Assembly: GCF_026151205.1 (NCBI RefSeq)
Contig: NC_087075.1
Location: 9,773,303-9,837,302, forward strand
Direction of reading: 5' to 3'
Origin: Bolinopsis microptera
Lineage: Eukaryota; Ctenophora; Tentaculata; Lobata; Bolinopsidae
Length of the DNA: 64,000 bases
Part shown: positions 26,101 through 37,500 of the stretch, in pieces
Position numbering within the stretch: position 1 is the stretch's first letter
Layout of the letters: the number at the start of each line of letters is the position of its first letter
The notes under the pieces: generated by a model
What the model was told of the DNA's origin: nothing
Seen by the model: only the letters and a program-made list of their open reading frames with translations
The model's database searches: none
Program-made: the position numbers and the translations under genes

Positions 26101-29100
26101 ATAGAAAACGCTTTGAAAGGATCGAACCCAAATCTGGCGGCCAACTTGAAAACCTTACAGGTACCCCATTATCAAGTTAGTGACTTCCTTTATCTTCAGT
26201 TACTTTATCACGTTACTTGTTATTTATTTATTTAATTTATTTATTAATTTCTTTATTTTGAATCGATCTATAAAGCTATTCGTTATTTAATGTTTTTAGA
26301 TCTTGAATTACTTAATCGGGTTATTTGTTAATTGATTTTATTTATCTTCAATTACTTAATCGAGTTATTATTTTTCTTTATCTTAAGTAACCTTATCAAG
26401 TTATTAGTTACTTTAATAAGTTATTTTTTATTTGCTTTTCTTTACTTTGGGCTCCTTATAATTATCTGAGTAAAGGTTTTAAAACCGCGTAACATTTTCA
26501 AAATACCCCAGCTCTGAAAAAGTCATGATATTCATGTGACTGACAGCCAATCTTATAGCAGCGTAATGCGTATGTAATGTATAATAAGAACTCGACGTAA
26601 TCGCTATCTATCATTGTAATTAAGTTAGTTAATTAATTTTTAATTAGTTTAATAATTAAGTTTTGTTGCACAGGACCAGCTGAAGGCAAAGAGTTCCAAC
26701 CCGTCGGACATCAAGAACGAACTGACAGCTATTATTTCAAATGTACTACGGTTACGCAACTCGCAGCAGCAAATGGGTTCGTTTTAACATATTTAACATA
26801 TTTTTATCATATCTAACATAATATATTCAACATAATATTCAACATTAAGATAAATTACATTGTAGTGTTTAGTAGGGAGCATCACGATTCACGGCTCTCG
26901 ACTAACAAAATAAAACAAGGCAAATAACTGGTCATGGTGAAAACTGAATGAAAATAAAGTTTCGGCACTCATTGGCCTTTTACTAAGGTTACAAAACGGA
27001 CTTTTCATTTCAAGCAGCACTTATAGTCCGTAGGAGGGGCAACGGCATGCCGCGCTAGTATCTATAGCTTAGGCTGTATGTAGTAGGGTTTACAACTAAC
27101 ATAATTAAATCCTGACTTACTTAATCCTTCGCAGCATGAATACAATGGTTCATTAAATTATTTATTCAGCTGTCAAAAATTTGATTATATTCTATAATAA
27201 CACTCTGATTGGTAACCTAAAGTTAGCTGTCTAGGATACAGTCCTCTGATTGGTTAGTTTGACTCACGTGTTGTCTCCCCTTAGAGGGTTCGTCTCCGAA
27301 GCCCCTGAAGTCGCCCTCGCTAAGACGGCAGATACAGACGGCAGCTCACCGCCCCAAACTGAACACCACCTCACTGTACAATGTTAACAAGCCTGGTCCT
27401 AGTCACATTCAACAACTTAGGAAACCAGTCAGAGTTCCCACCATCGACCTGCTACAGGTATTATTTACCTTTTATTCGTCCAATTAGACGCTTATTATTC
27501 TAATTAGACGATAATTATTCTAATGATACGCTAATTGATCCTTGATTTAATTTAGTTAATCATACTTTATCTACACACTCAGTGTAATTATGCGAAACAA
27601 TTATGTCAAATGTATCACGTGCTGTGAAATGTGCCACGTGCTATTAAATGTACCACGTGCTATTAAATGTACCACGTGCTATTAAATGTACCACGTACTG
27701 TGAAATGTACCACGTGCTATTAAATGTACCACGTGCTATTAAATGTACCACGTGCTATAAAATGTACCGCGTGCTATTAAACATATCACGTGTGTTACTA
27801 ACACTAACTGCCAGAACCTGCCGGTGGTGCATCACAGCAAAGAGAAAGTACAGTTTCTGAGCGTGGTGGGGCTGATAACTAGACAGGAGCACCAGCGCCT
27901 CATTCTCTCACATGCTAACAGGAAGAGGAGAATAGAGGAGGCTAGGTGGGTTTATGCTCTTATTTTAAAGGATTTAAAGAGATTTGTTGTAGTTAAGACT
28001 TTAAGATTAAAACAGTGTTGATAGATTCATGATATAAATGTGGTGAAATTTAATTTTTCAACGAGGTCTACTTTTTTGCTTTTTCTCAGTGCGTACTCAT
28101 GATTAACTTAAGAGTTGAGTTCTAATCTAGTCAAACCACAATTTAAATGATTGAGTAATTAATGATTACAAGTTACACAGTACACACGCACGCACGTTGA
28201 TTCTGCATATATAGTTTATAAAAGTTTGACTACTTTGCCATTTTAATGACATAAAAATCATCCCTCCCGACGCCCAATCTAGAGAAAAGAGGAAAGTTTA
28301 ATTTAGGCCCCAGAATTTCCCTCCATTTCACTTGATCCAAGTTACAGTACGATTTTAACTTTAAAACATAACTGGAACAATTTAACCATTCCTGTTAAAA
28401 TGGTTATCAGATCGTTTTATTTAATTAAGAGGTATGTATCTTAACGGTGTAGTGGCAAAACAGCCATTACCTTGACAATCTTAACTGATAAATCTAATTA
28501 GCTGGTATTGAGTTTCAGTGACGTCACGCATCATAATATGATGACGTCATCAAGAAATATCCGCTGAAGAATCTTTCTGATTTTTGTGATCATTCAGGAA
28601 CATTCTGCAGCTGGAAAAAGTTTCTTTTGAGAGGAAAAGAAAACGACCTAGAAAAGATGACATGGACAACGATGGTGGTAAGTTGGTCCTTAATTTATGG
28701 ATAATTATTTAATTTATTACTTAATTAAATACTGAATCTATAACCTTATTTAATAAGTTTTTTCTATATTCAATTGTCGCTGATGAAATTTTTAAGACAA
28801 TAAAGTAAACAGAAAACTACACTGATTTTTTACAACAAACGTTGTCGTAAAGAATACTCATCTTTTAATGGATAGTGCACTATTTGAACTAACGTTGTAA
28901 ACTTACAATTGCACATTATATAATTTTAAAAGTTTGCAAATTAATCCAGTAATCACGTGCCTATCTCCAGACACGCACGAAGACTACTACAGTAAGTGCC
29001 GGATGGCAGTGGAGCTGTGTGACAAGCCTCCTATAAATTAGCGGATAATTAGCTGATTAATTAGCTTTCTAACTTATCAAACAATTAAATGATTACCATT

Positions 29101-31569
29101 AAAATGTGATCTATCTCCAGACACGCACGACAACTACTGCAGCAAGTGCCGGATGGCAGGGGAGCTGCTCATGTGTGACAAATGCCCACGTGTTTATCAT
29201 CTCTTTTGTTTGGATCCTCCACTTAAACAAGTTCCTGATGGGGAATGGTTCTGTTCTAAGTGTAAGGTTCGTGGATGACAACTTTTATGTTGTTTTTTAT
29301 TTGTTGGTGAACTTTGAAACACGAACTTAGGATAGCCAACTATAATACTATCGCAATCAGCGCAAACGGCTAAAATTACAAATTTATTAGCATCCTAACT
29401 TCTGAGTCATATTTTTACAAAGCCTTTGACGTGAATTGGGAGGTTGTTATAGTTTAATCAACTATTGATAAACAAATAGAATAAAAGAGTCTCGAACATT
29501 CCCAACAAAAGCCATGTTCATTTAAGAGTTATTGTAAAGTTACTTCAAAGTATGTATTCATTCTATAAATAGAACGGAGGATAAGATGTAATTTATTTGT
29601 CAATGTCATAATGTAATTTATTGAGGAGTTATCAGTCATTAAATGGTGTCAAACATTGTCCACATGAAATGCATTGATTTGTGATAATAATTTTTGGATA
29701 CGTGCCAAGAAAATTATAAATGTAGAATAATGTCTTGAGTAATTATAACTAGGACGACATGAGCTACCTTGAGAAAAATGAGTGGAAAATGCGTTAAAAA
29801 TGACAGACCACTGTAATGACAATGTAGCAATGTAGTGGGGCAGGAATGTCCAGGAAATATGTTGTACTAAATACATTTTACATGTACATTGTACATGTTT
29901 AGTACATCACGTGTAGTGTGTATTTTGCGTGAGAAACTTATGAAATATTTAATATAGTAGCCACATTGTAAAGTCACACTATAGTTTAACTAATTATATC
30001 GAGATAGTTTGTTAATAATTATTGTTCGAGTAATTAACGCGTGATCAACAAATAATCGACGTACAATTAACAAGTAATTAACTTGAAGTAATTAACAAGT
30101 AATTATGGCAGGAGGAGAAGGACGCGGAGGAGAGTATGGACGTGAACGTTATTGATGTCATGGAGGATCCGGCCGTAGATCAGGGTACGTTAAAATTGAT
30201 CATGTGACAGGTATTAACCAATCAGCTTCCAGTGTTGACCAGTTAAAACTCGACTTTACTGCCAAATGGTAAAACGACAATATTTTTCCAGTTCCCAGTG
30301 CAGATTTATCTATATGTAATATAACTTATCCACCAATTTTAATATTCATAACATGTAAACTCAGTTATTAACTGTTTTTCGGTCTTGCGTCAGTTATTCT
30401 GCGATTGATGCAATTCGTTTAATGGTATAATTTCAGTAAAACTAGGCAAATACAAAGTTCACTTTATGACTCTAATTTTAAACAAACAATTTTAAGGGTC
30501 TAATAATTTTCAATAATAGTAGGAACTTATGTGACCACTTTTAGAGCTGAATTGGATTTACTTTACAGATGTGGTAAAAACTTCTTTAAGCTATTTAATA
30601 ATCTCATCGTATGAATTACCGTGAGTTTGCTACCTATTTATAGATTAGACTGCATTAGCATCAAGCATGTTGTTGAATTTTCGACTGACTCCTACGGATT
30701 TTAACAAAGATTTATCAACTACATAATCAGAAAAAATGTGAAACGGAAAACAGGGTATTTATGCCCCGTAAATATCGGCAAAAGATATAACGCTGACAGT
30801 ATTAAACATAATTATAACCTTGCTAAACAATCATAATATAGTGAATAGCGATTTATCTAATCAGCTTCAAGTGTTGATCTGTAAAAGCCCAAGATTGCTG
30901 TTACGTGTCAAAACAAATATGGATCCCAGTTCAGTTTGTTACGGAGTTTCATATTAACAGGAAAAGATGTAACAGAGTCGATATATTTTAATGTTGCCAT
31001 GGGCTGGCAGGTCCCCATTCATCGTAGTCCGATGGTTTCACTGCATCCTAATATGGTTAACCTCCCAACCAGTTATAAATTCCACGCGTAATAATTAATA
31101 GTGTATTAATAGTGATACTTCCTTGAAAATGTTGCCTGTTCAAATTCGGCAATAAAAATATCTTCGTAGATTGCTTTCATCACGACCTTGGAATGTTATA
31201 AAACACGCAAAAGGAATTTTCAGATTATCAAAATTAGGTTCGCCACATATTCTGTGTGTTTAATAGTCTGTGGGGCTGTAATATTTCAAAATAGATGATC
31301 TTAATGGATCTGCGTTTACTCAGATATGAGATGATAATTTTGATGTGACACGTGACTGGAATTACAAATCACATCAACAAGATGTGGTTGATATTTTTCA
31401 TGTTTTTTTATCGATGTTATGAATTATTTGTCTTGAAAATAATGATAACAACTATTCAGAGAGTCGAGAACAGATAGAGGAATTGCACAGAAAGTTAATT
31501 GAAGCGAAACGAGTCAGACTTGATTTAGAAAACACCACTGATATAACGGTTAGTTCTCTAGAGTTTTAA
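20189..31569 (+). CDS. PHF21A: PHF21A/BHC80-like PHD-finger protein
   Basis: Thirteen in-phase exons: 20,189-21,262; 21,603-21,782; 22,521-22,664; 24,250-24,360; 24,487-24,693; 25,700-25,807; 26,077-26,160; 26,674-26,776; 27,285-27,457; 27,815-27,945; 28,598-28,677; 29,121-29,266; 30,112-30,184, then a last exon from 31,460 to a TAA at 31,567. The product (about 880 aa) has an acidic Ser/Thr-rich N-terminus, Gln-rich exons, a basic block KRKRPRKD resembling an AT-hook, one C4HC3 PHD finger (CSKC, CDKC, HLFC, CSKC), then a Glu-rich helix ending SREQIEELHRKLIEAK. Vertebrate PHF21A has the same order and belongs to the LSD1-CoREST complex, where its PHD finger binds unmodified H3K4. The Asp before the first zinc Cys (THD) and the Met in LLMC, used for that reading, are present. 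The last exon may instead splice at ACG|gttagt (31,548). Nuclear role inferred from family. Confidence 0.85.
21417..21562. repeat. 17-bp tandem repeat in intron 1
   Basis: Eight or so degenerate copies of 'tctgtcaaagtttgttc' lie between coding exons 1 and 2 of the PHF21A-like gene. Confidence 0.85.
23425..23832. mobile_element. TTAA-flanked foldback element, copy 1 (408 bp)
   Basis: TTAA at both ends (23,421-23,424 and 23,833-23,836) bracket an element beginning with a G-run and ending with a C-run. Inverted arms of about 110 bp share 'tagttgtttctgatagaggg' and 'gagtgatatctatcagctgc'. The middle (about 170 bp) is unpaired. TTAA target sites are typical of piggyBac-type transposons; the assignment is tentative because no transposase is present. 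It sits in the intron between exons 3 and 4 of the PHF21A-like gene. Confidence 0.75.
24487..24693 (+). repeat. Poly-glutamine-coding exon
   Basis: This exon of the PHF21A-like gene encodes mixed CAA/CAG glutamine runs broken by His, including Q8 and Q5 tracts. CAA and CAG are interleaved, which usually slows repeat expansion. Gln-rich stretches are also present in the neighbouring exons at 22,521, 24,250 and 25,700. Confidence 0.9.
24761..25485. mobile_element. 725-bp near-perfect palindrome with TTAA ends
   Basis: From 24,761 the sequence reads the same as its reverse complement ending at 25,485, with only scattered mismatches and a loop of about 20 nt centred at 25,122. TTAA occurs at both ends. 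The arms carry the same sequence as the foldback copy at 23,425-23,832, including the G-run terminus and 'gatagaggggagtgatatct', extended by an extra inner block starting at about 25,030. This looks like two halves of that family joined head to head. It lies in the intron between exons 5 and 6 of the PHF21A-like gene; a transcript of it could fold into a hairpin of roughly 350 bp. Confidence 0.9.
25790..25970 (+). repeat. 50-57 bp tandem repeat copying a 5' splice site
   Basis: The end of a PHF21A-like exon, 'caaccatacaactcaacctc' plus the donor AG|gtgagg at 25,807/25,808, is repeated three more times downstream. Equivalent donor positions are 25,865 (GT mutated to TT), 25,915 (intact) and 25,965 (ag|gtaagg, intact). 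Steps are 57, 50 and 50 bp. The repeat unit also includes 'gttatattagatacc'. Confidence 0.9.
27600..27795. repeat. 19-bp tandem repeat with an E-box in each unit
   Basis: About ten copies of 'taaatgtaccacgtgctat' in the intron between PHF21A-like exons at 27,285 and 27,815. Eight copies keep the palindrome CACGTG; the others read CACGTA and CGCGTG. CACGTG is the E-box bound by Myc/Max, USF and TFE-type bHLH factors, but the array may simply be a minisatellite. Confidence 0.9.
28517..28555. promoter_or_regulatory. Paired CRE-like sites in an intron
   Basis: Two TGACGTCA palindromes (the CREB/ATF consensus) occur about 25 bp apart around a 'cataatatg' centre in the intron upstream of the AT-hook exon of the PHF21A-like gene. 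The motif match is exact; a regulatory role is only inferred. Confidence 0.35.
28958..29040 (+). pseudogene. Decayed tandem copy of the PHD exon
   Basis: The 3' splice site and first part of the PHD exon (ctccag|acacgcacga...) occur twice: here from 28,971 and intact at 29,121. This copy reads DTHEDYYSKCRMAVELCDKPPIN followed by a stop. The first zinc-binding Cys is Tyr, and the LLM of LLMCDKC is lost through a 6-bp deletion. If included it would enter in phase and end translation, so it is either a dead duplicate or a poison exon. Confidence 0.85.
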
Positions 31570-34553
31570 ACGCCAAGATGTTATCTGGTTTAAATTTTTT
31601 TCTATTTTCTCTAGTGACTAATCCACTGTACGGCTATTTCATCATTATTTTCATTTATCATGTTTTTTAATCTCTGGCAGTCTGTACGCAGTATTTCATG
31701 ATGTTGATACGTCGCGTTGCTTCCTCCATCCTTAGCTCGCATATTTATTCCCACACGCGTTATAAATCTCACGCGTTACCAGCCAGTTATTCCATACATG
31801 GTCCGCGCGCCGCTTAACTAAATCGATCTGCGTCCGAGATAAAATAACTGTCTCCGTTTGTACCCAACCGGTGTCTGTTGTGAGTTTGTGACGAAACACG
31901 CGAAGTATTTAGTGTTATTGCAACGCCGAGTCCTCATTTGAAAACCTGTGCGCGCGTCGGGCAAACATCCGCGCGTATCAATATTCGGTGATTGACCTAA
32001 TTGAGGGTAAATTGATTATAGCTTGGATGGCTGCTTCTAAAAGACTTCCATTGGCCTTCCCCTTAATTTAATTATTTTCGCATTCACCATCTGTCTAACT
32101 ATACTATCTCTCATCTTCATGATTGGTTACACTTGCCAGGAAGTTGGGCACCCTTCTGCCGCCCCTTGAAGTTACAGTTCGACTTTCAAAACGAGCTCCT
32201 AAAATAACTGCCTTCCTTCCTACATAAATTTCCGATCGCAAGGATTATATAATATATCAGTACCTTTAAATGCAGGATTAATCACGGGGCTTACTAAAAT
32301 TGATATCTCATCATGATATCGTGGGATCTTTCGCGTTTGTTCGTGATAATCTTCTTTTGACAATAATTATTCAACCATACTCCGTATACTTTTTAATCAA
32401 TAGGTCTAGATACTGGTGGGGTGGTGAATCATGATTTTTCTGATACATGACATCGACATCGACATATAGGAAACATGGTCCACTTCTCCACCAGTATACA
32501 TATGGATTCGTGGAATACAATGATTTCTCCTCCAGACACACTTCTTTCTATCACCAGCTTTCTTGAACACAACGATCCCCGCAATTCGAGTTACCGAGAG
32601 TACATTCCATACACTACATCACATTACTCATCACATTAACCATCAATAGTCCAACAAAGTACATATCAAAACTCTGATAAAAACAATTTTCAGTGAGCAT
32701 ATCGCAAGAATGGTCCAACTCCCCTTGAAGCAGAGAAGACCCTCACAAATACCAGTAACACAGTGACGACATCAGTTCCGTGACGTCACATTTCGTCTCA
32801 GAGACGTCACACTTCGTCACACGTTTTAAATGCGAACACACGGGTTGGTCTCGTGAATCTGTTGTAAACACGACGTGAGGCAGATATTATTTTCATTTAA
32901 AATGGAAACGGCTCCAAACACGTCCTTTAATTCTGACCTGCAAATTAGTGCTTCAATTCAAACTGTGAAACTAACTCTTTAATTCTGTCTATAATATCTG
33001 CCATCGACAAGCCTAAAGAACCAACCAATACCGTGAATATAAATGACGACATGGGTGCTATTGCTATTTCTATGCCAAATTGATGATTTAGAAGGCTACA
33101 CTCAATTGTTTTCTACGTGAAATAAAGATTACCATTCGGGCATCAAAACTTCTGTTTGCAGCCGTTTTTAGTTGCCATTTTGGTTAAATATTTGAGAAGC
33201 GAAACAACTACGATTTGAAGTGTTATATTTATTTTCTATTTAGTGTCCACTGCCGTTTTATACTTACGTCCCTCGATTTAGCTTTGACTGGTGTATTGTT
33301 AAGTTTGTACGATACAAGGAATTTCCGGGATTTTAGGGTCGTGTTGTCACATTTTCCCCCGAGAGTTTTGGAGCTCGGAAGTGAGAGAAATAATCTCAAT
33401 GACAAACTTCGATCAATTTTCCAAATTTTACAACAGTAACATAATCGATTAACGGTCTATATTATCATTTGTAGAAACACTAGCAATTTCTGTAAATTTT
33501 TGGATTTGAAATGAGTAAAGTTCCCTACAGACATATTGAAAGTTGATTAAATTAATTTCGTTTTATTTGAAAGTTGAGTGCCACTTGTTACCATGCATTT
33601 TCATAAACATACTGAGAACCAGCAGAAATAAACAACTAATGTGATATTTTATCAGTTAAACTGTCGATTTCAACTCTTGACGATATGCGAAGGATATTTC
33701 GTTCATTGATCATTTCTAAAATGTTTTCCACTGACACTACCAACAGAGTAAAATAGTGTGTAACTATTGTGTGTATGGGAAGGGCCATTTGCTCATGGAA
33801 ACCCTTTCATGAGCGTTTCTCATTTATTTTTATCGTATTAGTTTTCTAGTTTCTGGCAAACTGAACCTGGTGGTTTTATTCGAAGCTCAGAAATTCAATG
33901 AACGTTAAATCTTGTTATTTTGATAGTTTGATTGCAGTGAACCGTAAATCCACTAAATTCGAGACGTGTGTTAAGTGTTCGTCTATCAAGTCACAATGTT
34001 ACAATTTACAGTTTAATTGAAGTGGCTTTGTTACATACATAAGGGGTTCACATATTACGCAATCAGCCGAGGGGGGAGGGGGGTTTCCAAATGATAACGC
34101 TGGTGTAATTTTGATACAATAGCTAGGTGTAAAACTGATTACGGAGGGGGGTAAAAATTGTCCAAAAAGTGATTACGTAATATATGAACGATCCCTATTA
34201 AGGGGAAGGAGAAGGGAATACACCATTATGATTTTGTACAATCGACATTTATTCAAAAAAATTAAATGTCTAGAATCAGCGTTCAATGTACATGCTGGGT
34301 AGTGGGCTCACAGGATAACTATAAATCGGTAAACCCTTGGTCATAAAATATTATCGACGTATATATGGATAACCAATGATGAATTGATTATTGTCAGATG
34401 ATTTCATTCTCATGACTAACTTCCGCTTTTCCTGAAGGATCATGTTCTAAGATTAATCCTGCCTTGGTAGAAGAAAGGAAGACCCCTAGAATGGACGCAC
34501 TGAGATATAACCGGTAATCTTAATCCGATACACACGATCTGACTCAGCTCAAT
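31570..34553. other. Spacer between the PHF21A-like gene and PHKB
   Basis: About 3 kb with no supportable coding exon. The 3' untranslated region of the PHF21A-like gene should lie here; an AATAAA-type signal occurs near 33,121. Several CRE-like GACGTCA motifs cluster at 32,765-32,815. A 74-codon frame at 33,215-33,439 is not recognised and has no context support. A MITE-like repeat lies at about 34,040-34,198. Confidence 0.4.
34040..34198. mobile_element. Small MITE with TTCATATATTACG-type inverted ends
   Basis: The left end 'ggttcacatattacgcaatc' and the reverse complement of the right end 'tgattacgtaatatatgaac' form inverted termini of about 22 bp around a G-rich interior of about 110 bp. 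No protein is encoded. Confidence 0.65.
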
Positions 34554-37500
34554 ATGGCACCGGAGCAAAAGGCACCCTCCACAAAACACCCATCTAACAA
34601 AGACCCCTCTAAAACTGAGCTCGCTGACTACTACTACTCTTGGGTCCACTCCCACCTCATTTCCAAGCAGACCCCTGCTCTGGGGTTGTTTCCCAGGTCC
34701 AGATCCAGCTATATAACTGATAATGTGTACTGTGCTGTGACTATATGGGCTCTTAGCAAGGTTCGCTTTTGTTTTAAGTCCTACTAGGTGGATGGTAATC
34801 TTCATTATGTTAGTTGATGATGTAATGGAGAAATTGTGTTGGTAATTAGCATGTTACTCTTATTTTACTGTGTTGCCCTGCAACCAAATGGGGGGGGGGG
34901 GGGGGGGGGGGGGGGGGTTCGCAACCTTACTGTCACCAAGATGTATCTTGGTGACTGTAATGCCTATTTTTTGGTCAAATCGGCATCGGCTCAAAAACAG
35001 CTAAAACTCTAGTTACAACGAAGCCCATTTATTCCTTAACTTTTGGTCAAATGCATATCGATGCCCCCCCCCCCCCCCTCCACTCTATTTTGCATGGTGT
35101 TGTATTATGTTGATGGCTCTGGGAAACATGGAGATCTAGTACAAGTGCCGTACTAGATCTCCACTCCATTAAGGTGTTCGGCAGACTGAATGATGGTACT
35201 GGGAGACAAATAGAATTGGAGCAGACCGCAATCAAGACAATGAGAGCCATCCTGTTCTGCTTCAGCAAGTAAGTAATGGGTTGAAACGTATCAGACTAAG
35301 CATTAAACATCATATTCGATCGAAACTTCAAAGCTAAACACATCATAATATCTATCATGTTGATTTCTACGGGAAAATAGTAAACAAATCTCAAAGATGG
35401 CACTAACAGTCCCCAGTTTTCAAAAGCCGAATACAAATTCTCCGCACACTTCACATACGCGTACTTAAAGTGTAACTTCTACTTGTCTCATGTAGGCAGC
35501 TTGATAAGCTCGAGAAGTTTAAGCACCAACAAGACCCTCAGTACTGTCTTCACACCAAGTTTGACCCGGACACTGGTGATGAACTTGCTCAGGATTACCA
35601 CCACATGCAGGTATTGCTTCTTTGATATAATACATAATGTGAAAAATCAAAACACAGTTTAACCACGAACCCCGATTTACTTAAAGGCTGTTTCCGTCTC
35701 CCAAATTCCTCGGTAATTGAGGTTTTACTGTACCAGTACTGTTTCCTTAAATATTTCCACAAATATCTCGGTAAAATGAGGTTTAACTCTACCAGTTAAC
35801 TTTAAGTTTTGTTTCCAGTGAGTCGTCATCCGAAGTTTTGGTTTGTCTGTGTCATCTGAAGTTCAAATTTTAGGTCTATGCTTTTAAATCTCAACTTCTA
35901 TCAAACAGTTTATTGCTTTCTGTAGCTGTGTAACACAAACTCCCCCTCAGATCCGGGCTGTCTCCCTCTACCTATTTTACCTCTCCCAAATGATCCGCAG
36001 TGGCTTGGTCCTAATCTACACTTTCCAAGAAAGCAACATTATCCAGAACCTCATCTACTACATCGAACGAGCGTATAGAATCAAAGATTTCGGCATGTGG
36101 GGCCAAGGAAGAAGAGACCGTCCTGAGGAACCAGAGCTATCAGCCAGCAGTATAGGCATAACAATAGCAGCCCTGAACCTCTGTGATGGTCTGAACATGT
36201 TCGGAGAAGGGTGCTCACACGAAACAGTTCTGTTTGTAGACCCGGACGCTGTGTTCAGGAATGTGACAATCCTTCATAGCCTCCTACCCAGGGAGTCTAG
36301 GAGTATTGACGTGGACTCAGCTCTCATCATGACCAAGGGGTTCCCGGCTTTTGTGGTGGAGGACCCTGATCTGTGTGAGGTTATTGAGAAGAATGTTGAG
36401 AGTGAACTGCTGGGGACACGTGGCTATAAGAGGTTCATTGGGGACTTTTGTCGGAAGTCAGGTCCTGAGGAGTCTCTGAATGATAATAGTGTCCCTGTTA
36501 CAGAAAGTATGGAGTTAGAGTGGCCCTTTATTGTCCTTTTTCAAATAATGACGTGTATATTTGAGGGGAGGATACAGGATATAAGCAAATATCGTGATAT
36601 TCTAGATCCAATCTTGTACAAAACGGAGGGCTACCCCACTTTACCCCTGAACTATTGTCACAATGAAGATGAGTCTCAGGATGGGTTAAATAAAAATCCG
36701 AGCACTGTTTTCCAAGCTTTCCTTATCCTAACAGAGTTGCTGGAGAAACAGCTTATCCTCCCCCACGAGATAGACTACCGGAGAAGAAAGATCCACAACA
36801 CATGCAATGTGGGACACCCCATAATCCAGATCGCCCTGTTATCAGAGTCCTTAGCATTCCAGGCCCTGCTCTCCACCTACGGTATAACCAGTCAGACCCC
36901 CAACCAAATAGAAAGTGTTTATGTGTGGCCCAGTAGTAAACTTGTAGACCTCCTATATTATCATGGCAGTGACGAGGTGTTAGGGCTGACTGGTCGTCCT
37001 AAACGTCCCTTAGGGTCCCTGTGTACGTCCCGGATATGGAAAATAGGGGGTAAAACTGTCATCTGTATCCCACTGTTTCAGGATAAGCAAGACTTTTACA
37101 TCTCCAAAGATGAGACATTCGTGGCGAAAGCCATCAAGTCTCACTTAAAGTTCCTGAAGAAACATTGGCGTGAGAGCGCTCGTCCGACTTTTTGCCTTCT
37201 CTTGACATCTACCCTGTTCAAAAAGAACAGCAAACTCCTTTTCACTTTACTCAACAGCTTTAAGACTGGGAGCTTTAAGAATGTACCCATTAAAACGGGG
37301 AGACTCCAGGAACTTATAACTGCAGCCTGTAAGATGGAGATAGTTAACGTGGCTCCTCACATGGATTTCCATGCTAATAGAATACTTGCAAGTCCTGTTT
37401 TGCGGAGGAAAACTCTCTCTATCAAGAGTTTGACTGGGTCTGACCTCGGATATGCTGAGGCAAAGTACAATTCAGATGAAGAAACAGAGAGTGTCAGAAA

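Noticed and set aside
27600-27795. CRISPR-like array
   Set aside because: Units of 19 bp are contiguous with no unique spacers, in an intron of an animal gene.
31549-32850. Further PHF21A-like terminal exon around 32,698-32,790
   Set aside because: A 3' splice-like site exists, but joining from 31,548 in phase gives an immediate stop, and other acceptors give short unrecognised tails; the TAA at 31,567 is simpler.
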